DNA of 30,243 nucleotides from CAYWJT01 sp964458655 (GCA_964458655.1 CAYWJT010000032.1:1-30243); one strand, 5' to 3'. Shown: positions 7,186 to 13,793, counted from the stretch's first letter. The notes: generated by a model from the letters alone, not told the origin. Numbers and translations are program-made.

Positions 7186-9714
7186 TCAGAAACCCAGCCC
7201 GCTCAGGAAATCGACCGTCTTCCCTATCGCGCCCAGCCCCAGCGAGAACTTCACCTGGACCTCGGGGCTGACCCGGAAATAGTACAGCCGGACGTCGAAC
7301 TGGAAGTCCAGGCACTGGTAATGGTAGACGGCCCGGCTGCCGAGGTAGCGCAGCTTGCCGTCGCGCAGGTTGAGGTCGGCGTCGAGGAGCAGGTCGAGGG
7401 CGAGCCGCGGCAGCTTCAGCCCGGCGTAGGCGCCGAGCTCGTGGCGGTTGGACAGCCCGATGAGCAGGGGGTCGACGCCGGTGAGCCAGGCGTTCTCGCT
7501 CTTCACCCAGTTGACGGCGACGAACTCGCCGCTCGGCCTCGAGCCGACGGTCGTGCTCACCCTGACGGTCGAGAAGCGCCGCGTGTAGGGGTTGTAGCCC
7601 GCCGAGACGTCCAGGCTGAAGGTCTCGAGGGGATAAAGCCTGAGGAAGCCGTTGAGCTCGGAGACGCGCGGCGGCCGGCCGTCGACGAGGTAGCGGCTGA
7701 GCGGGCCGGACTCGGGGGCGAAGTAGCGCGTCTGGTCCAGGCCGAAGGCCAGCACCTCCCTGGCCTGCCCGTCGCGCCGCGCGAGCAGGCGGTTGACCAG
7801 GCCGTACCGGAGCTGATTAAGGCGGAAGTAACCGGCGACGGAGTAGATGCGCTCGGCCTCATCCACCGGGCTGTCGTAGGCGTATTCGAGCCGCGGCTCG
7901 ATGATGTGCTTCAGGCGGGGCTCGCTGTCCCGGCCGTAATATACGCGGTAGAGGACCGGCCCGGTGAGCTCCGCCCGGAAGGTGTAGTTCTTGACCGTGA
8001 GCGGAACGTCGACGAGCGCGTTGGTCTCCGGGTCGCGGCTGCGGCTGTAGCGCTGGAGGTTTCCGGCGAGTTCCGCGGCGGCGTTGAGCCAGGGCACGGG
8101 CGCGAGCGGCAGCATGAGGCTCGGCCGGACCTCGAGCTTCGAGAGCCGCCGACCCTCGCCGCGCTCGAGCTCGGAGCGGAGGCCGTAGTTCGAGGCGTTG
8201 AAGGAGGAGCTCAGCGAGAAGAAGAGCGGCGAGAAGAGGCGCAGCTTGAAGACGTTGAAGTTGACCTGAGGCAGGGAGGTGCTGACTATGGCGTCGCCGA
8301 GCTCGGAGAAATACGTCTCGAAGCGGGAGGCGCGGGCGCTCAGGTTGAAGCGCGACCAGGAGCGCGAGAGATAGGCCTGGCTCGTCCGGTTGGAGACGAC
8401 GGCGCGGCGGAAGTCGTCGTCATACTCGCGCAGGAAATCGTAGGAGGACTGGTAATCGACGTCGGCGCTGAGGGCGAAACCGAGCGGCAGGGCCTGGCTG
8501 TGGTTGAGGCGGACGATGGTGCCGCTGCGGGGGGCGGTCTCGGACAGAGTGCGGCGGCCGGTGAAGTGGTAGAGGTTAAGCTTGCCGCGCGTCCCGGGGG
8601 ACAGGAGATAGCGGTACTCGAGGCCGGCGCCGAGGCCTCGGGCGGAGTAGAGCTCCAGGCCGAGAGTCGCGTCCATGTTGGGCGCGATGGCCCAGTAGAA
8701 GCTCTGGGCCAGGACAAAACCTTTGGGCCCGGAAAGGCCCAGCCGGGGCATGAGGAAGCCCGTGGCCCGGTCCTTCTCGAGCGGGTAGCGCAGGTAGGGC
8801 AGGTATAAGACGGGCACCTTCTTGATATTGAGGACGGCGCGCCGCATGGTCAGGTAGCCGTCGCGCTCGAGGCTGGCCCGGCCGACCGAGAAGCTCCAGC
8901 GCGGGACGGGCTGGGTGCAGACGGTGAAGCGCGCCCGCTCCAGGCTGTAGAGTTCGCCGGCGGACTTCTCGAGGCCGGCGGCCTCGAAGATGACGATGGG
9001 CCGCATCAGGCCGGAGGCTTGCTCGATGCGGCCGAGACGGGTCTTGAGGTTGAAGAAGGCGCGGGAGGCCCGGATGACCTCGCTCGACATCATGATGACC
9101 ACGTTGCCGTCGGCGACGACGTCGCCCGTGGCCGTATTGTATTCGAGGGAATCGGCGAAGAGCGAGACCTGGCCGGCGTGGATCTCGACCGCGCCCGAAG
9201 CGTAGACGCGCTCGCCCTCGATTTCGATGCGCCTGGCCTTGAGCTCGTAATCATCGAGGGCGGAGCCGCCGCGGCGCTCGAGGGACCGGCGGTCGTCGGT
9301 GGTGGGAGGCGACGCGGGAGAAAGAGTTTGGCCGGAGGCGCGGGCCGCGTCAACGTCAGGCGGGGTTTGCGCGGACAGAGGGTCGGACGACGCAAAAGCT
9401 GCTCGACCATCAGAGCCCGGCTTCTCCTCGCGCGGAATTCGCGGAGCAAGGGAGGCCTCAAGGCCGGCGGGCGGGTCGGCGCTCATCGGAAGCGGTGCTT
9501 CTTCAGGACAGCCGGTTCCGGGCGAGCCCTCGGCGACCAGCGTGATTGGCGTGCCCGGGGCGAGGGAGCGGTCCGAGAGCGCGTCGAGGGAGAAACAGGG
9601 GCGGACGCGGGCGCCGCTGGAAAGCATGGGATTCGGGCACAGGCAGATGAACAGGGAAGCCGCGACGAAGGAAACGGCGAGAGTAAGGCGGCTTGTCCCG
9701 GGGCGGGCTCTCAT
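7186..9714 (-). CDS. lptD: LPS-assembly outer-membrane protein LptD (OstA/Imp)
   Basis: LptD is the beta-barrel that, with LptE, inserts lipopolysaccharide into the outer leaflet. From the ATG at 9714 the protein has 842 residues: a signal peptide (SRLTLAVSFVAASLFICLC), a variable Pro/Ala-rich stretch, an LptA/OstA-like domain (LKARRIEIEGERVYASGAVE, then GDVVADGNVVI), and a large barrel with KVPVLYLPYLRYPLEKDRAT, GTIVRLNHSQALPLG and a C-terminal strand ending SGLGF. A longer frame begins at a TTG at 9750, but the ATG fits better: it follows an extended -10 (TGCTAAATT) directly and precedes the signal peptide. The gene points away from the ATP synthase genes, and pieces of atpZ lie upstream across the gap. 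Its presence shows an LPS-bearing diderm. Confidence 0.93.
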   Translation of the reverse strand: MRARPGTSRLTLAVSFVAASLFICLCPNPMLSSGARVRPCFSLDALSDRSLAPGTPITLVAEGSPGTGCPEEAPLPMSADPPAGLEASLAPRIPREEKPGSDGRAAFASSDPLSAQTPPDVDAARASGQTLSPASPPTTDDRRSLERRGGSALDDYELKARRIEIEGERVYASGAVEIHAGQVSLFADSLEYNTATGDVVADGNVVIMMSSEVIRASRAFFNLKTRLGRIEQASGLMRPIVIFEAAGLEKSAGELYSLERARFTVCTQPVPRWSFSVGRASLERDGYLTMRRAVLNIKKVPVLYLPYLRYPLEKDRATGFLMPRLGLSGPKGFVLAQSFYWAIAPNMDATLGLELYSARGLGAGLEYRYLLSPGTRGKLNLYHFTGRRTLSETAPRSGTIVRLNHSQALPLGFALSADVDYQSSYDFLREYDDDFRRAVVSNRTSQAYLSRSWSRFNLSARASRFETYFSELGDAIVSTSLPQVNFNVFKLRLFSPLFFSLSSSFNASNYGLRSELERGEGRRLSKLEVRPSLMLPLAPVPWLNAAAELAGNLQRYSRSRDPETNALVDVPLTVKNYTFRAELTGPVLYRVYYGRDSEPRLKHIIEPRLEYAYDSPVDEAERIYSVAGYFRLNQLRYGLVNRLLARRDGQAREVLAFGLDQTRYFAPESGPLSRYLVDGRPPRVSELNGFLRLYPLETFSLDVSAGYNPYTRRFSTVRVSTTVGSRPSGEFVAVNWVKSENAWLTGVDPLLIGLSNRHELGAYAGLKLPRLALDLLLDADLNLRDGKLRYLGSRAVYHYQCLDFQFDVRLYYFRVSPEVQVKFSLGLGAIGKTVDFLSGLGF

Positions 9715-9715
9715 C

Positions 9716-9760
9716 GGGGAAAATTTAGCACACCCCCAGGGGGCGCGCAATTAATTCCGG
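9716..9760. repeat. Spacer repeat, copy A (overlaps lptD promoter)
   Basis: This segment, GGGGAAAATTTAGCACAC and onward to CCGG, aligns with 10021-10069 at roughly 70 percent by eye and more loosely with 10225-10265. Each copy has an AT-rich promoter-like core followed by a short GC palindrome (here CCCCC/GGGGG). It carries the start of the lptD transcript. Confidence 0.5.
9722..9730 (-). promoter_or_regulatory. Extended -10 of lptD, implying a leaderless mRNA
   Basis: Read on the minus strand this is TGCTAAATT. The -10 ends at 9722, so transcription is expected at about 9715, one base before the ATG at 9714. No Shine-Dalgarno sequence separates them. Confidence 0.5.
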
Positions 9761-9771
9761 TACCTGGTACC
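9759..9771. repeat. REP-like palindrome abutting the assembly gap
   Basis: GGTACCTGGTACC ends one base before the run of Ns. The same 13-mer occurs at 30082-30094, and a related GGTGCC/GGCACC form is at 10188-10212. A dispersed repeat at the contig edge is the likely cause of the assembly break. Confidence 0.65.
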
Positions 9772-9772
9772 A

Positions 9773-9872
9773 NNNNNNNNNNNNNNNNNNNNNNNNNNNN
9801 NNNNNNNNNNNNNNNNNNNNNNNNNNNNNNNNNNNNNNNNNNNNNNNNNNNNNNNNNNNNNNNNNNNNNNNN
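9773..9872. other. Assembly gap (100 Ns)
   Basis: Exactly 100 unknown bases, the usual placeholder for a scaffold gap of unknown size. Left of it is the REP-like palindrome upstream of lptD; right of it is the start of an atpZ-like frame on the minus strand. The true length may be quite different. Confidence 0.97.
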
Positions 9873-9916
9873 GGCAGTATAAGGCCCAGGGAGCTCCACT
9901 CCGCAAGCCCTCTCAT
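9873..9916 (-). pseudogene. atpZ: AtpZ N-terminal piece, running into the gap
   Basis: From the ATG at 9916 the minus strand reads MRGLAEWSSLGLIL and then enters the Ns. The Leu-Gly-rich start with an A-x-x-S-S-L-G-L element is typical of AtpZ, the small two-helix membrane protein encoded next to F-type ATP synthase genes and proposed to help Mg2+/Ca2+ transport or assembly. A TTG at 9943 would add nine basic residues. Whether the gene is complete inside the gap cannot be known. A matching C-terminal piece lies upstream at 10061-10174, in the wrong order for a single gene. Confidence 0.45.
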
Positions 9917-9979
9917 GTCCGGCAGGAAGCGTCTTCTAGTCAAAGCGATCCCAATTCCCCGATCCGGTAAGTCCGGAGC

Positions 9980-10010
9980 TAAATCCGGTTGCCGAATTTA
10001 GCCGGATTTA
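9980..10010. repeat. Inverted repeat TAAATCCGG/CCGGATTTA
   Basis: Perfect 9-bp arms at 9980-9988 and 10002-10010 surround a 13-nt loop. The GGATTTAACCG motif at its right edge recurs at 10215-10225, upstream of the atpI promoter, so it belongs to the same family of local repeats. Confidence 0.5.
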
Positions 10011-10020
10011 ACCGCCGCCA

Positions 10021-10069
10021 GGGGAAATGTAGCATACTGCCGCAAGGCACGCAATAAATCCTAATCCGG
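10021..10069. repeat. Spacer repeat, copy B
   Basis: This is the counterpart of 9716-9760: GGGGAAATGTAGCATACT, then a GCC-GCAA-GGC palindrome, then CGCAAT and CCGG. On the minus strand it directly follows the stop of the AtpZ C-terminal piece and contains TGCTACATT, a relic of the same extended -10 that drives lptD in copy A. Confidence 0.5.
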
Positions 10070-10174
10070 GAACCCGCCCTTCGCGTGTTCCTTAGTGGCT
10101 CGGAAAAGGCCGGTCAACCCCGAGGCGACCCCGAGGAGCGCGAATATGATGAGGAACCCGGGATGCGTCCCCAG
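10061..10174 (-). pseudogene. atpZ: AtpZ C-terminal fragment, 5' part missing
   Basis: The minus strand reads LGTHPGFLIIFALLGVAS, then GLTGLFRATKEHAKGGFPD and a TAG stop. This matches the conserved second half of AtpZ, LGT-x-P-x-x-x-I-I, a glycine-rich helix, and a basic end. No start codon or first helix precedes it; the frame instead runs back into the REP-like palindrome at 10188-10212, which probably truncated it. AtpZ normally lies beside and on the same strand as atpI; here it is divergent. I treat it as a broken copy, though a misassembly at the repeats would produce the same picture. Confidence 0.5.
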
Positions 10175-10187
10175 CCGGCAAACCAGA

Positions 10188-10212
10188 CACCTGGTGCCCC
10201 TGGTGCCAGGTG
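10188..10212. repeat. REP-like hairpin (CACCTGG/CCAGGTG)
   Basis: Arms CACCTGG (10188-10194) and CCAGGTG (10206-10212) enclose an 11-nt loop, with GGTGCC repeated inside. It belongs to the same ACCTGG(T/C)(A/G)CC family as the palindromes at 9759 and 30082. It lies where the AtpZ fragment loses its homology. Confidence 0.55.
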
Positions 10213-10235
10213 CCGGATTTAACCGGATTAAAATG

Positions 10236-10244
10236 TGATATACT
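10236..10244 (+). promoter_or_regulatory. Extended -10 promoter of the atpI-atpB-atpE operon
   Basis: TGATATACT is a perfect extended -10 (TGnTATACT). Transcription should begin near 10251, about 34 nt before the atpI ATG at 10285. The -35 is weak. The site lies within a third diverged copy of the spacer repeat (10225-10265). Confidence 0.55.
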
Positions 10245-10284
10245 TTGCCGCGGCCGTAAATTACGCTGTTGAAGGGTTGACCAC

Positions 10285-10680
10285 ATGCCGGACGAAAAGG
10301 CCTTCGAAGAGCGCATCCTGAACCGGATACCCCTGGAAATCCTGGCCCTGAGCCTGGCCCTGGCCGTGCCCGTCTTCATCATCTTCAGCCCGGCTGCGGC
10401 CGGCGTCTTCTTCCTGGGCGGCGCCGCCTCGGCCGTCGGCTTCATCTGGCTCCGCAAGTCCCTCTCGAGCGCCCTCGACAGCGGCAAAAAAGGCGCCCTC
10501 CGCGCCGGCCTGGGCCTTTACCTCGTCCGCCTGCTGTTGATTTGCGCCCTGTTTTTATCTATAATCCTGATTCAGCCGAAGAGGGCCCTGGCCTTCGGGG
10601 CGGGCTTCTCGGTGCTCGTCCTGGTCAGCCTCGTCGAGGGCATCCGGGCTCTCCTCCAGATGAGAAAATGGAAGAATTAG
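10285..10680 (+). CDS. atpI: ATP synthase subunit I (AtpI-like) membrane protein
   Basis: This 131-residue protein has four predicted membrane helices: IPLEILALSLALAVPVFIIF, AAAGVFFLGGAASAVGFIWL, a third around LGLYLVRLLLICALFLSIIL, and a last around AFGAGFSVLVLVSLVEGI. Size, topology and position directly before atpB fit the ATP synthase I family, an accessory factor that helps assemble the c-ring. Sequence conservation in this family is poor, so the call rests largely on context. The frame overlaps atpB by 13 nt. The start has a weak AAGGG about 10 nt upstream. Confidence 0.75.
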   Translation: MPDEKAFEERILNRIPLEILALSLALAVPVFIIFSPAAAGVFFLGGAASAVGFIWLRKSLSSALDSGKKGALRAGLGLYLVRLLLICALFLSIILIQPKRALAFGAGFSVLVLVSLVEGIRALLQMRKWKN

Positions 10681-11411
10681 AGCACTCTCTCTGGGTCGTC
10701 GACGCCTTCAACCGGGTTTTCGGCAAGCCGGTGGCGGCCGCGCTCGGCCTCATCGGGGTCAAGGTCCCGGACCCGCTCCACGCCGTCCCCGACTACATCG
10801 TCATGGCCGTCATCGTCGTCGTCGTCCTGTCCCTCGTCCTGGGCCTGTCCTCCCGCCGCCTCTCCCTCGTGCCTTCCCGCGGCCAGACCGTCCTCGAGGC
10901 GCTCTACCAGGCCTTCGAGGGCCTGACGCTCGACACCATCGGCCCCGAGGGCAAGCGCTACCTGCCGGTCATCGGGACGGTCGGCCTGTTCATCTTCGGC
11001 TGCAACATGATCGGCCTCGTGCCCGGCTTCATGTCCCCGACGAGCAAGCTCAACGTCACGCTCGGCTGCGCCCTGACCGTCTTCTTCTACTACCACTGGC
11101 AGGGCGTCCGCAGCCAGGGCCTCAAGTACTTCAAGCACTTCATGGGGCCCATCCCGGCCCTGGCCCCGCTCATGATCCCCATCGAGATCATCAGCCACTT
11201 CTCGCGGCCGGTCTCGCTCTCGATGCGACTCTTCGGCAACATCTTCGCCGAGGAGCTGCTCATCGTCATCATGGCTTCGATCATACCCTTCCTGCTGCCG
11301 CTGCCCTTCATGGCGGTCGCCATCTTCACGTCCGTCATCCAGGCCTTCGTCTTCGTGCTCCTGGCCTGCATCTACATCGCGGGCGCGGTGGCCCATGAAG
11401 AGGAACACTAA
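10668..11411 (+). CDS. atpB: F0F1 ATP synthase subunit a
   Basis: Subunit a forms the two ion half-channels beside the c-ring in the inner membrane. From the ATG at 10668, inside the end of atpI, the protein has 247 residues; a longer frame opening at 10542 only adds an Arg/Pro-rich shadow. The core motif SLSMRLFGNIFAEEL holds the essential Arg187, and VIQAFVF (Gln225) matches the last channel helix. The N-terminal MEELEHSLWVVDAFNRVFG stretch is the usual amphipathic lead-in. It overlaps atpI by 13 nt and is followed by atpE after 18 nt, so translation is probably coupled in one operon. Confidence 0.95.
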   Translation: MEELEHSLWVVDAFNRVFGKPVAAALGLIGVKVPDPLHAVPDYIVMAVIVVVVLSLVLGLSSRRLSLVPSRGQTVLEALYQAFEGLTLDTIGPEGKRYLPVIGTVGLFIFGCNMIGLVPGFMSPTSKLNVTLGCALTVFFYYHWQGVRSQGLKYFKHFMGPIPALAPLMIPIEIISHFSRPVSLSMRLFGNIFAEELLIVIMASIIPFLLPLPFMAVAIFTSVIQAFVFVLLACIYIAGAVAHEEEH

Positions 11412-11429
11412 ACGCAAAGGAGTTCGCCG

Positions 11430-11780
11430 ATGTCAAATCGACTGAAAGCTCTCGGGATCCTGCTCTTCATCGCGGCCGTGAGCGCCGCCCCGCTCCTGGC
11501 CCAGGAGGCCGCCCAGCCCTCCGCCGCGGACAAGGCCCCGCTCTTCAGGCTCTCGCTCATCGTCGGCGGCGGCATCATCACGCTGGCCGTCATCGCCGGC
11601 GCCTTCTGCCAGGCCAAGGCCATCAGCAGCGCCTGCGAGGGCATCTCCCGCAACCCGGCCGGAGCGCCGACCATCCGCTTCCTGCTCATCTTCGGCCTGG
11701 TCCTGATCGAGACCCTGGTCATCTACGCCCTGCTCATCACCATCATCATCCTGATGGTCCAGTGGGGGAAATACGTCTAA
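11430..11780 (+). CDS. atpE: F0F1 ATP synthase subunit c with signal-peptide-like leader
   Basis: Subunit c forms the rotor ring. The 116-residue protein is longer than the usual 75-90 because residues 1 to about 25 look like a signal peptide (LGILLFIAAVSAAPLLAQ). The mature part is a two-helix hairpin joined by the polar loop SRNP (73-76). The ion-binding carboxylate is Glu94 in the second helix. Gln61 lies 13 residues before Arg74, the same spacing as Gln32 in the sodium-binding Ilyobacter c subunit, and Thr95 replaces its Ser66; Tyr99 also matches. The set Gln-Glu-Thr-Tyr suggests Na+ coupling, although the Pro at position 28 of that family is absent. AAAGGAG at 11414-11423 is a good ribosome site. 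The genes for b, delta, alpha, gamma, beta and epsilon are not in this window. Confidence 0.93.
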   Translation: MSNRLKALGILLFIAAVSAAPLLAQEAAQPSAADKAPLFRLSLIVGGGIITLAVIAGAFCQAKAISSACEGISRNPAGAPTIRFLLIFGLVLIETLVIYALLITIIILMVQWGKYV

Positions 11781-12662
11781 AGGGGGCCGAACGTTTCGCC
11801 TTTCAGGGTCATAGCCGAGTCGGCGCGCCGCTTCAACAGCGACCGGTGCTGGTCCGCGGCCGTCGTCATCTCCTACTTCGCCCTGCTCTGCTCGGCGCCC
11901 CTGGTGGCGCTGTTCTACTGGGCCTCGAACCGCCTGCTCGGCGACACCGAGCTCGCCATGCGCAGCCTCAACCTGTTCACGGACGAGTTCTTCGCCAAGC
12001 TCGACCCGTCGTTCTTCATCAGGCTCAAGGCCCTCTCCGGCAGCGTCAACCGTCTCGGCCTGTTCGGCCTGGCCGGCTCGGTCATCTCGGCCAGCTTCCT
12101 GTTCGCCAACCTCATCTCGACCATCAACACCATTTTCCGGACCAAGACCAGGCGCTCCTTCTTCTACAACCGGGTCCTCGAATACCTGTTGATGCTCATC
12201 ATCGGCACGCTGACGGTCCTGTCGCTGGCCGTAACCGCCGTGTCGGCCGGCGTCGGCCAGGCCCTTAAGAGCAGCGAGGTTTTCCGCACTTACCTCAACC
12301 CCCAGGCGGTCGATATCATCAGGAACTTCTTCGTCCAGTCGCTTTTGCCCTACGCCCTGACCTTCTTCGTCTTCTTCCTGCTCTACAAGTACATACCCGA
12401 GGTCCGGGTGCACACCAGAGCTGCTCTGCTGCCGGCGGCCGTCGCGGCCCTGCTCTTCGAGGCCTTCAAGCGCCTGTTCGCCTTCTACGTCCTGCACTTC
12501 TCGGCCATCGGCATCGTCATGAGCAAGTTGCTCCAGGGCACACTCACGTCCATCATCTTCTTCCTGCTCTGGATAACTTTCTCGCTGGTGATCATGCTCT
12601 GGGGCGCGGAGCTCGCCGCGGTGCTCAACGAGAAGCTCGAGGCCGCGAAGGGCGAAGGATAA
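11781..12662 (+). CDS. YihY/BrkB-family inner-membrane protein, start codon unclear
   Basis: The protein has about six membrane helices with YihY/BrkB hallmarks: ARRFNSDRCWSAAVVISYF near the start, then ALLCSAPLVALFYW, and near the end a glycine/alanine helix with LWGAELAAVLNE. Despite old annotations as RNase BN, this family has no established enzyme activity. Family homology begins around 11814, but the first in-frame ATG/GTG/TTG is the GTG at 11904, which would remove part of the first helix. The open frame extends back exactly to the TAA of atpE and is in the same frame as atpE. AAGGGGG at 11779-11785 looks like a ribosome site, but no standard start follows; ATA at 11811 is one option. 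A start-codon sequencing error is possible. Confidence 0.75.
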   Translation, partial: RGPNVSPFRVIAESARRFNSDRCWSAAVVISYFALLCSAPLVALFYWASNRLLGDTELAMRSLNLFTDEFFAKLDPSFFIRLKALSGSVNRLGLFGLAGSVISASFLFANLISTINTIFRTKTRRSFFYNRVLEYLLMLIIGTLTVLSLAVTAVSAGVGQALKSSEVFRTYLNPQAVDIIRNFFVQSLLPYALTFFVFFLLYKYIPEVRVHTRAALLPAAVAALLFEAFKRLFAFYVLHFSAIGIVMSKLLQGTLTSIIFFLLWITFSLVIMLWGAELAAVLNEKLEAAKGEG

Positions 12663-12968
12663 AGCCGGCCCCTTTTCAATGCCATCATCATCCCGTTGCG
12701 GGGGCGGTCCGGGGAGAGCCGGCGACGGATAACACCCCTGGCCCCCCCGGGCCCCCGGGGACCAGTCCCGTCCGTCCCCCTGCCGCAAGCCGCGGGTCCC
12801 CCTCCGCTACGGGGGTCTGCGGGGTGATATCCATCGCCCGGCCAAGCCGGGACTGCCCCGGCGTGTGATAGACGGCTTTGTTGAATATAGTCCCCGGAAG
12901 GATCGAGGACGTCGAACGTTCGCGATCTTCGCGAAACGGGCCTGCACGCAGCGGTCGACCGCCGGCGC
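12663..12968. other. Convergent intergenic region with GC hairpins
   Basis: These 306 bases separate the convergent YihY-family gene and trxA. They contain CCCGGC-CAA-GCCGGG (12837-12851), a CCCCC/GGGGG stem near 12808-12825, a G/C run near 12746-12765, and TTCGCGA-TCT-TCGCGAA (12919-12935). They may end transcription from both sides, although no T-tract is present. A 48-codon Gly/Pro-rich minus-strand frame in it is probably not a gene. Confidence 0.45.
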
Positions 12969-13295
12969 TCAAATGTGCTTCGTGATGAGCTCGTGTAGCT
13001 GTTTCTTGGGGACGACGCCGACGACCTTGTCCACTGCCTGGCCGCCCTTGAACAGGATCAGGGTCGGGATGGCCATGACACCGTAAGTCTGGGGCGTTCG
13101 GGGGTTCTCGTCGACGTTGACCTTGACCACCTTGGCCCGCCCCTGGAACTCGCCGGCTATCTCCTCGAGCGCCGGCGCGATCACCAGGCAGGGCCCGCAC
13201 CAGGGCGCCCAAAAATCGACCAGGACCGGCAGCTCGGCCTTCATGACTTCCTGCTCGAAAGTGGCGTCGGAGCCGTGTATTATCAGGTCGGACAT
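12969..13295 (-). CDS. trxA: Thioredoxin
   Basis: A 108-residue cytoplasmic disulfide reductase. WCGPC is at residues 32-36 and the cis-proline is Pro77 in the AIPT motif; VDFWAPWCGPC and VNVDENPRTPQTYGV are standard for the family. I chose the ATG at 13295 because it follows AAAAGGAGGAGCG, a strong ribosome site, and gives the normal family length. An upstream ATG at 13334 would add GIFGKKDGKGGA and has its own AAAGGA, so a 121-residue form cannot be ruled out. The gene stands alone, about 500 bases after nadK, with a palindrome upstream that may be an operator. Confidence 0.95.
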   Translation of the reverse strand: MSDLIIHGSDATFEQEVMKAELPVLVDFWAPWCGPCLVIAPALEEIAGEFQGRAKVVKVNVDENPRTPQTYGVMAIPTLILFKGGQAVDKVVGVVPKKQLHELITKHI

Positions 13296-13516
13296 CGCTC
13301 CTCCTTTTCCGTCCTTCTTTCCGAAAATACCCATCGGGCACCGTCCTTTTGCTGATTCCCGGCGGCCCGCTTCTTTGAAAGCCCTTCCGGGCGCCGCTCA
13401 AATCCGGCCGCGCGACGCCGCCGAAGCATCCATGATAGCCGTTACAGGGGCGCAAGTCAAAACGCCGAACCGGCCCATTACGTGCGCAACGCTTTCTGCC
13501 TGGAGCGGCGTTCCCA

Positions 13517-13535
13517 TTGCCGATAATATCGGCAA
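13517..13535. promoter_or_regulatory. 19-bp palindrome, candidate operator
   Basis: TTGCCGATAATATCGGCAA is a perfect palindrome with 9-bp arms around a single A. A third half-site, ATCGGCAAA, follows directly at 13537-13545. It lies about 220 bp upstream of trxA. The size and symmetry suit a dimeric repressor or activator; no regulator gene is nearby. Confidence 0.45.
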
Positions 13536-13741
13536 AATCGGCAAATGGTCAGGTAATCAAGCGCTCGAGGCGGCCGGACGCATTTATGCTCATACTGCCA
13601 CTGTTCCGGCTGTCTTTTATGCCCCTCGGGATCTGAATCTGCGTCCTGGACTTCGCAACATTCTTCCGGACGGCCGCCTGCGAGCACTGAAGGCGGGGAA
13701 GTCCGCGGCTCCAGGCGGACGTTCAAGGAAGGCCGATATGG

Positions 13742-13764
13742 CCCGCTGATCCCCTTTCAGCGGG
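13742..13764 (-). terminator. Hairpin past the end of the long minus-strand cluster
   Basis: CCCGCTGA (13742-13749) and TCAGCGGG (13757-13764) are perfect arms with a 7-nt loop, 30-52 nt past the nadK stop. No T-tract follows on the minus strand, so it may be a processing or stability element instead of a true intrinsic terminator. Confidence 0.45.
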
Positions 13765-13793
13765 TCGGCGGGCCGGCCCCAAACGATGCCCGC

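Larger units (their letters stand above)
13296..13793. other. Intergenic region between nadK and trxA
   Basis: I see no convincing gene in these bases; frames on either strand match nothing I know. The region holds the 19-bp palindrome at 13517-13535, the hairpin past nadK at 13742-13764, and presumably the trxA promoter. Confidence 0.5.

Noticed and set aside
6427..8808. 793-codon plus-strand frame across purF and lptD
   Set aside because: Antisense to lptD with GC-rich shadow composition; the two real genes explain the region.
9759..10212. CRISPR array
   Set aside because: The repeats are few, unequal and palindromic with no regular spacers.
10542..10667. N-terminal extension of atpB to an upstream start
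   Set aside because: The extra residues are Arg/Pro/Gly-rich and overlap atpI; the family N-terminus begins at the ATG at 10668.
12690..12836. 48-codon Gly/Pro-rich minus-strand ORF
   Set aside because: Made of hairpin and G/C-run sequence, with no ribosome site and no homology I recognise.
13431..13749. Plus-strand frame in the nadK-trxA spacer
   Set aside because: No domain, and it runs through the palindrome; codon pattern is not convincing.
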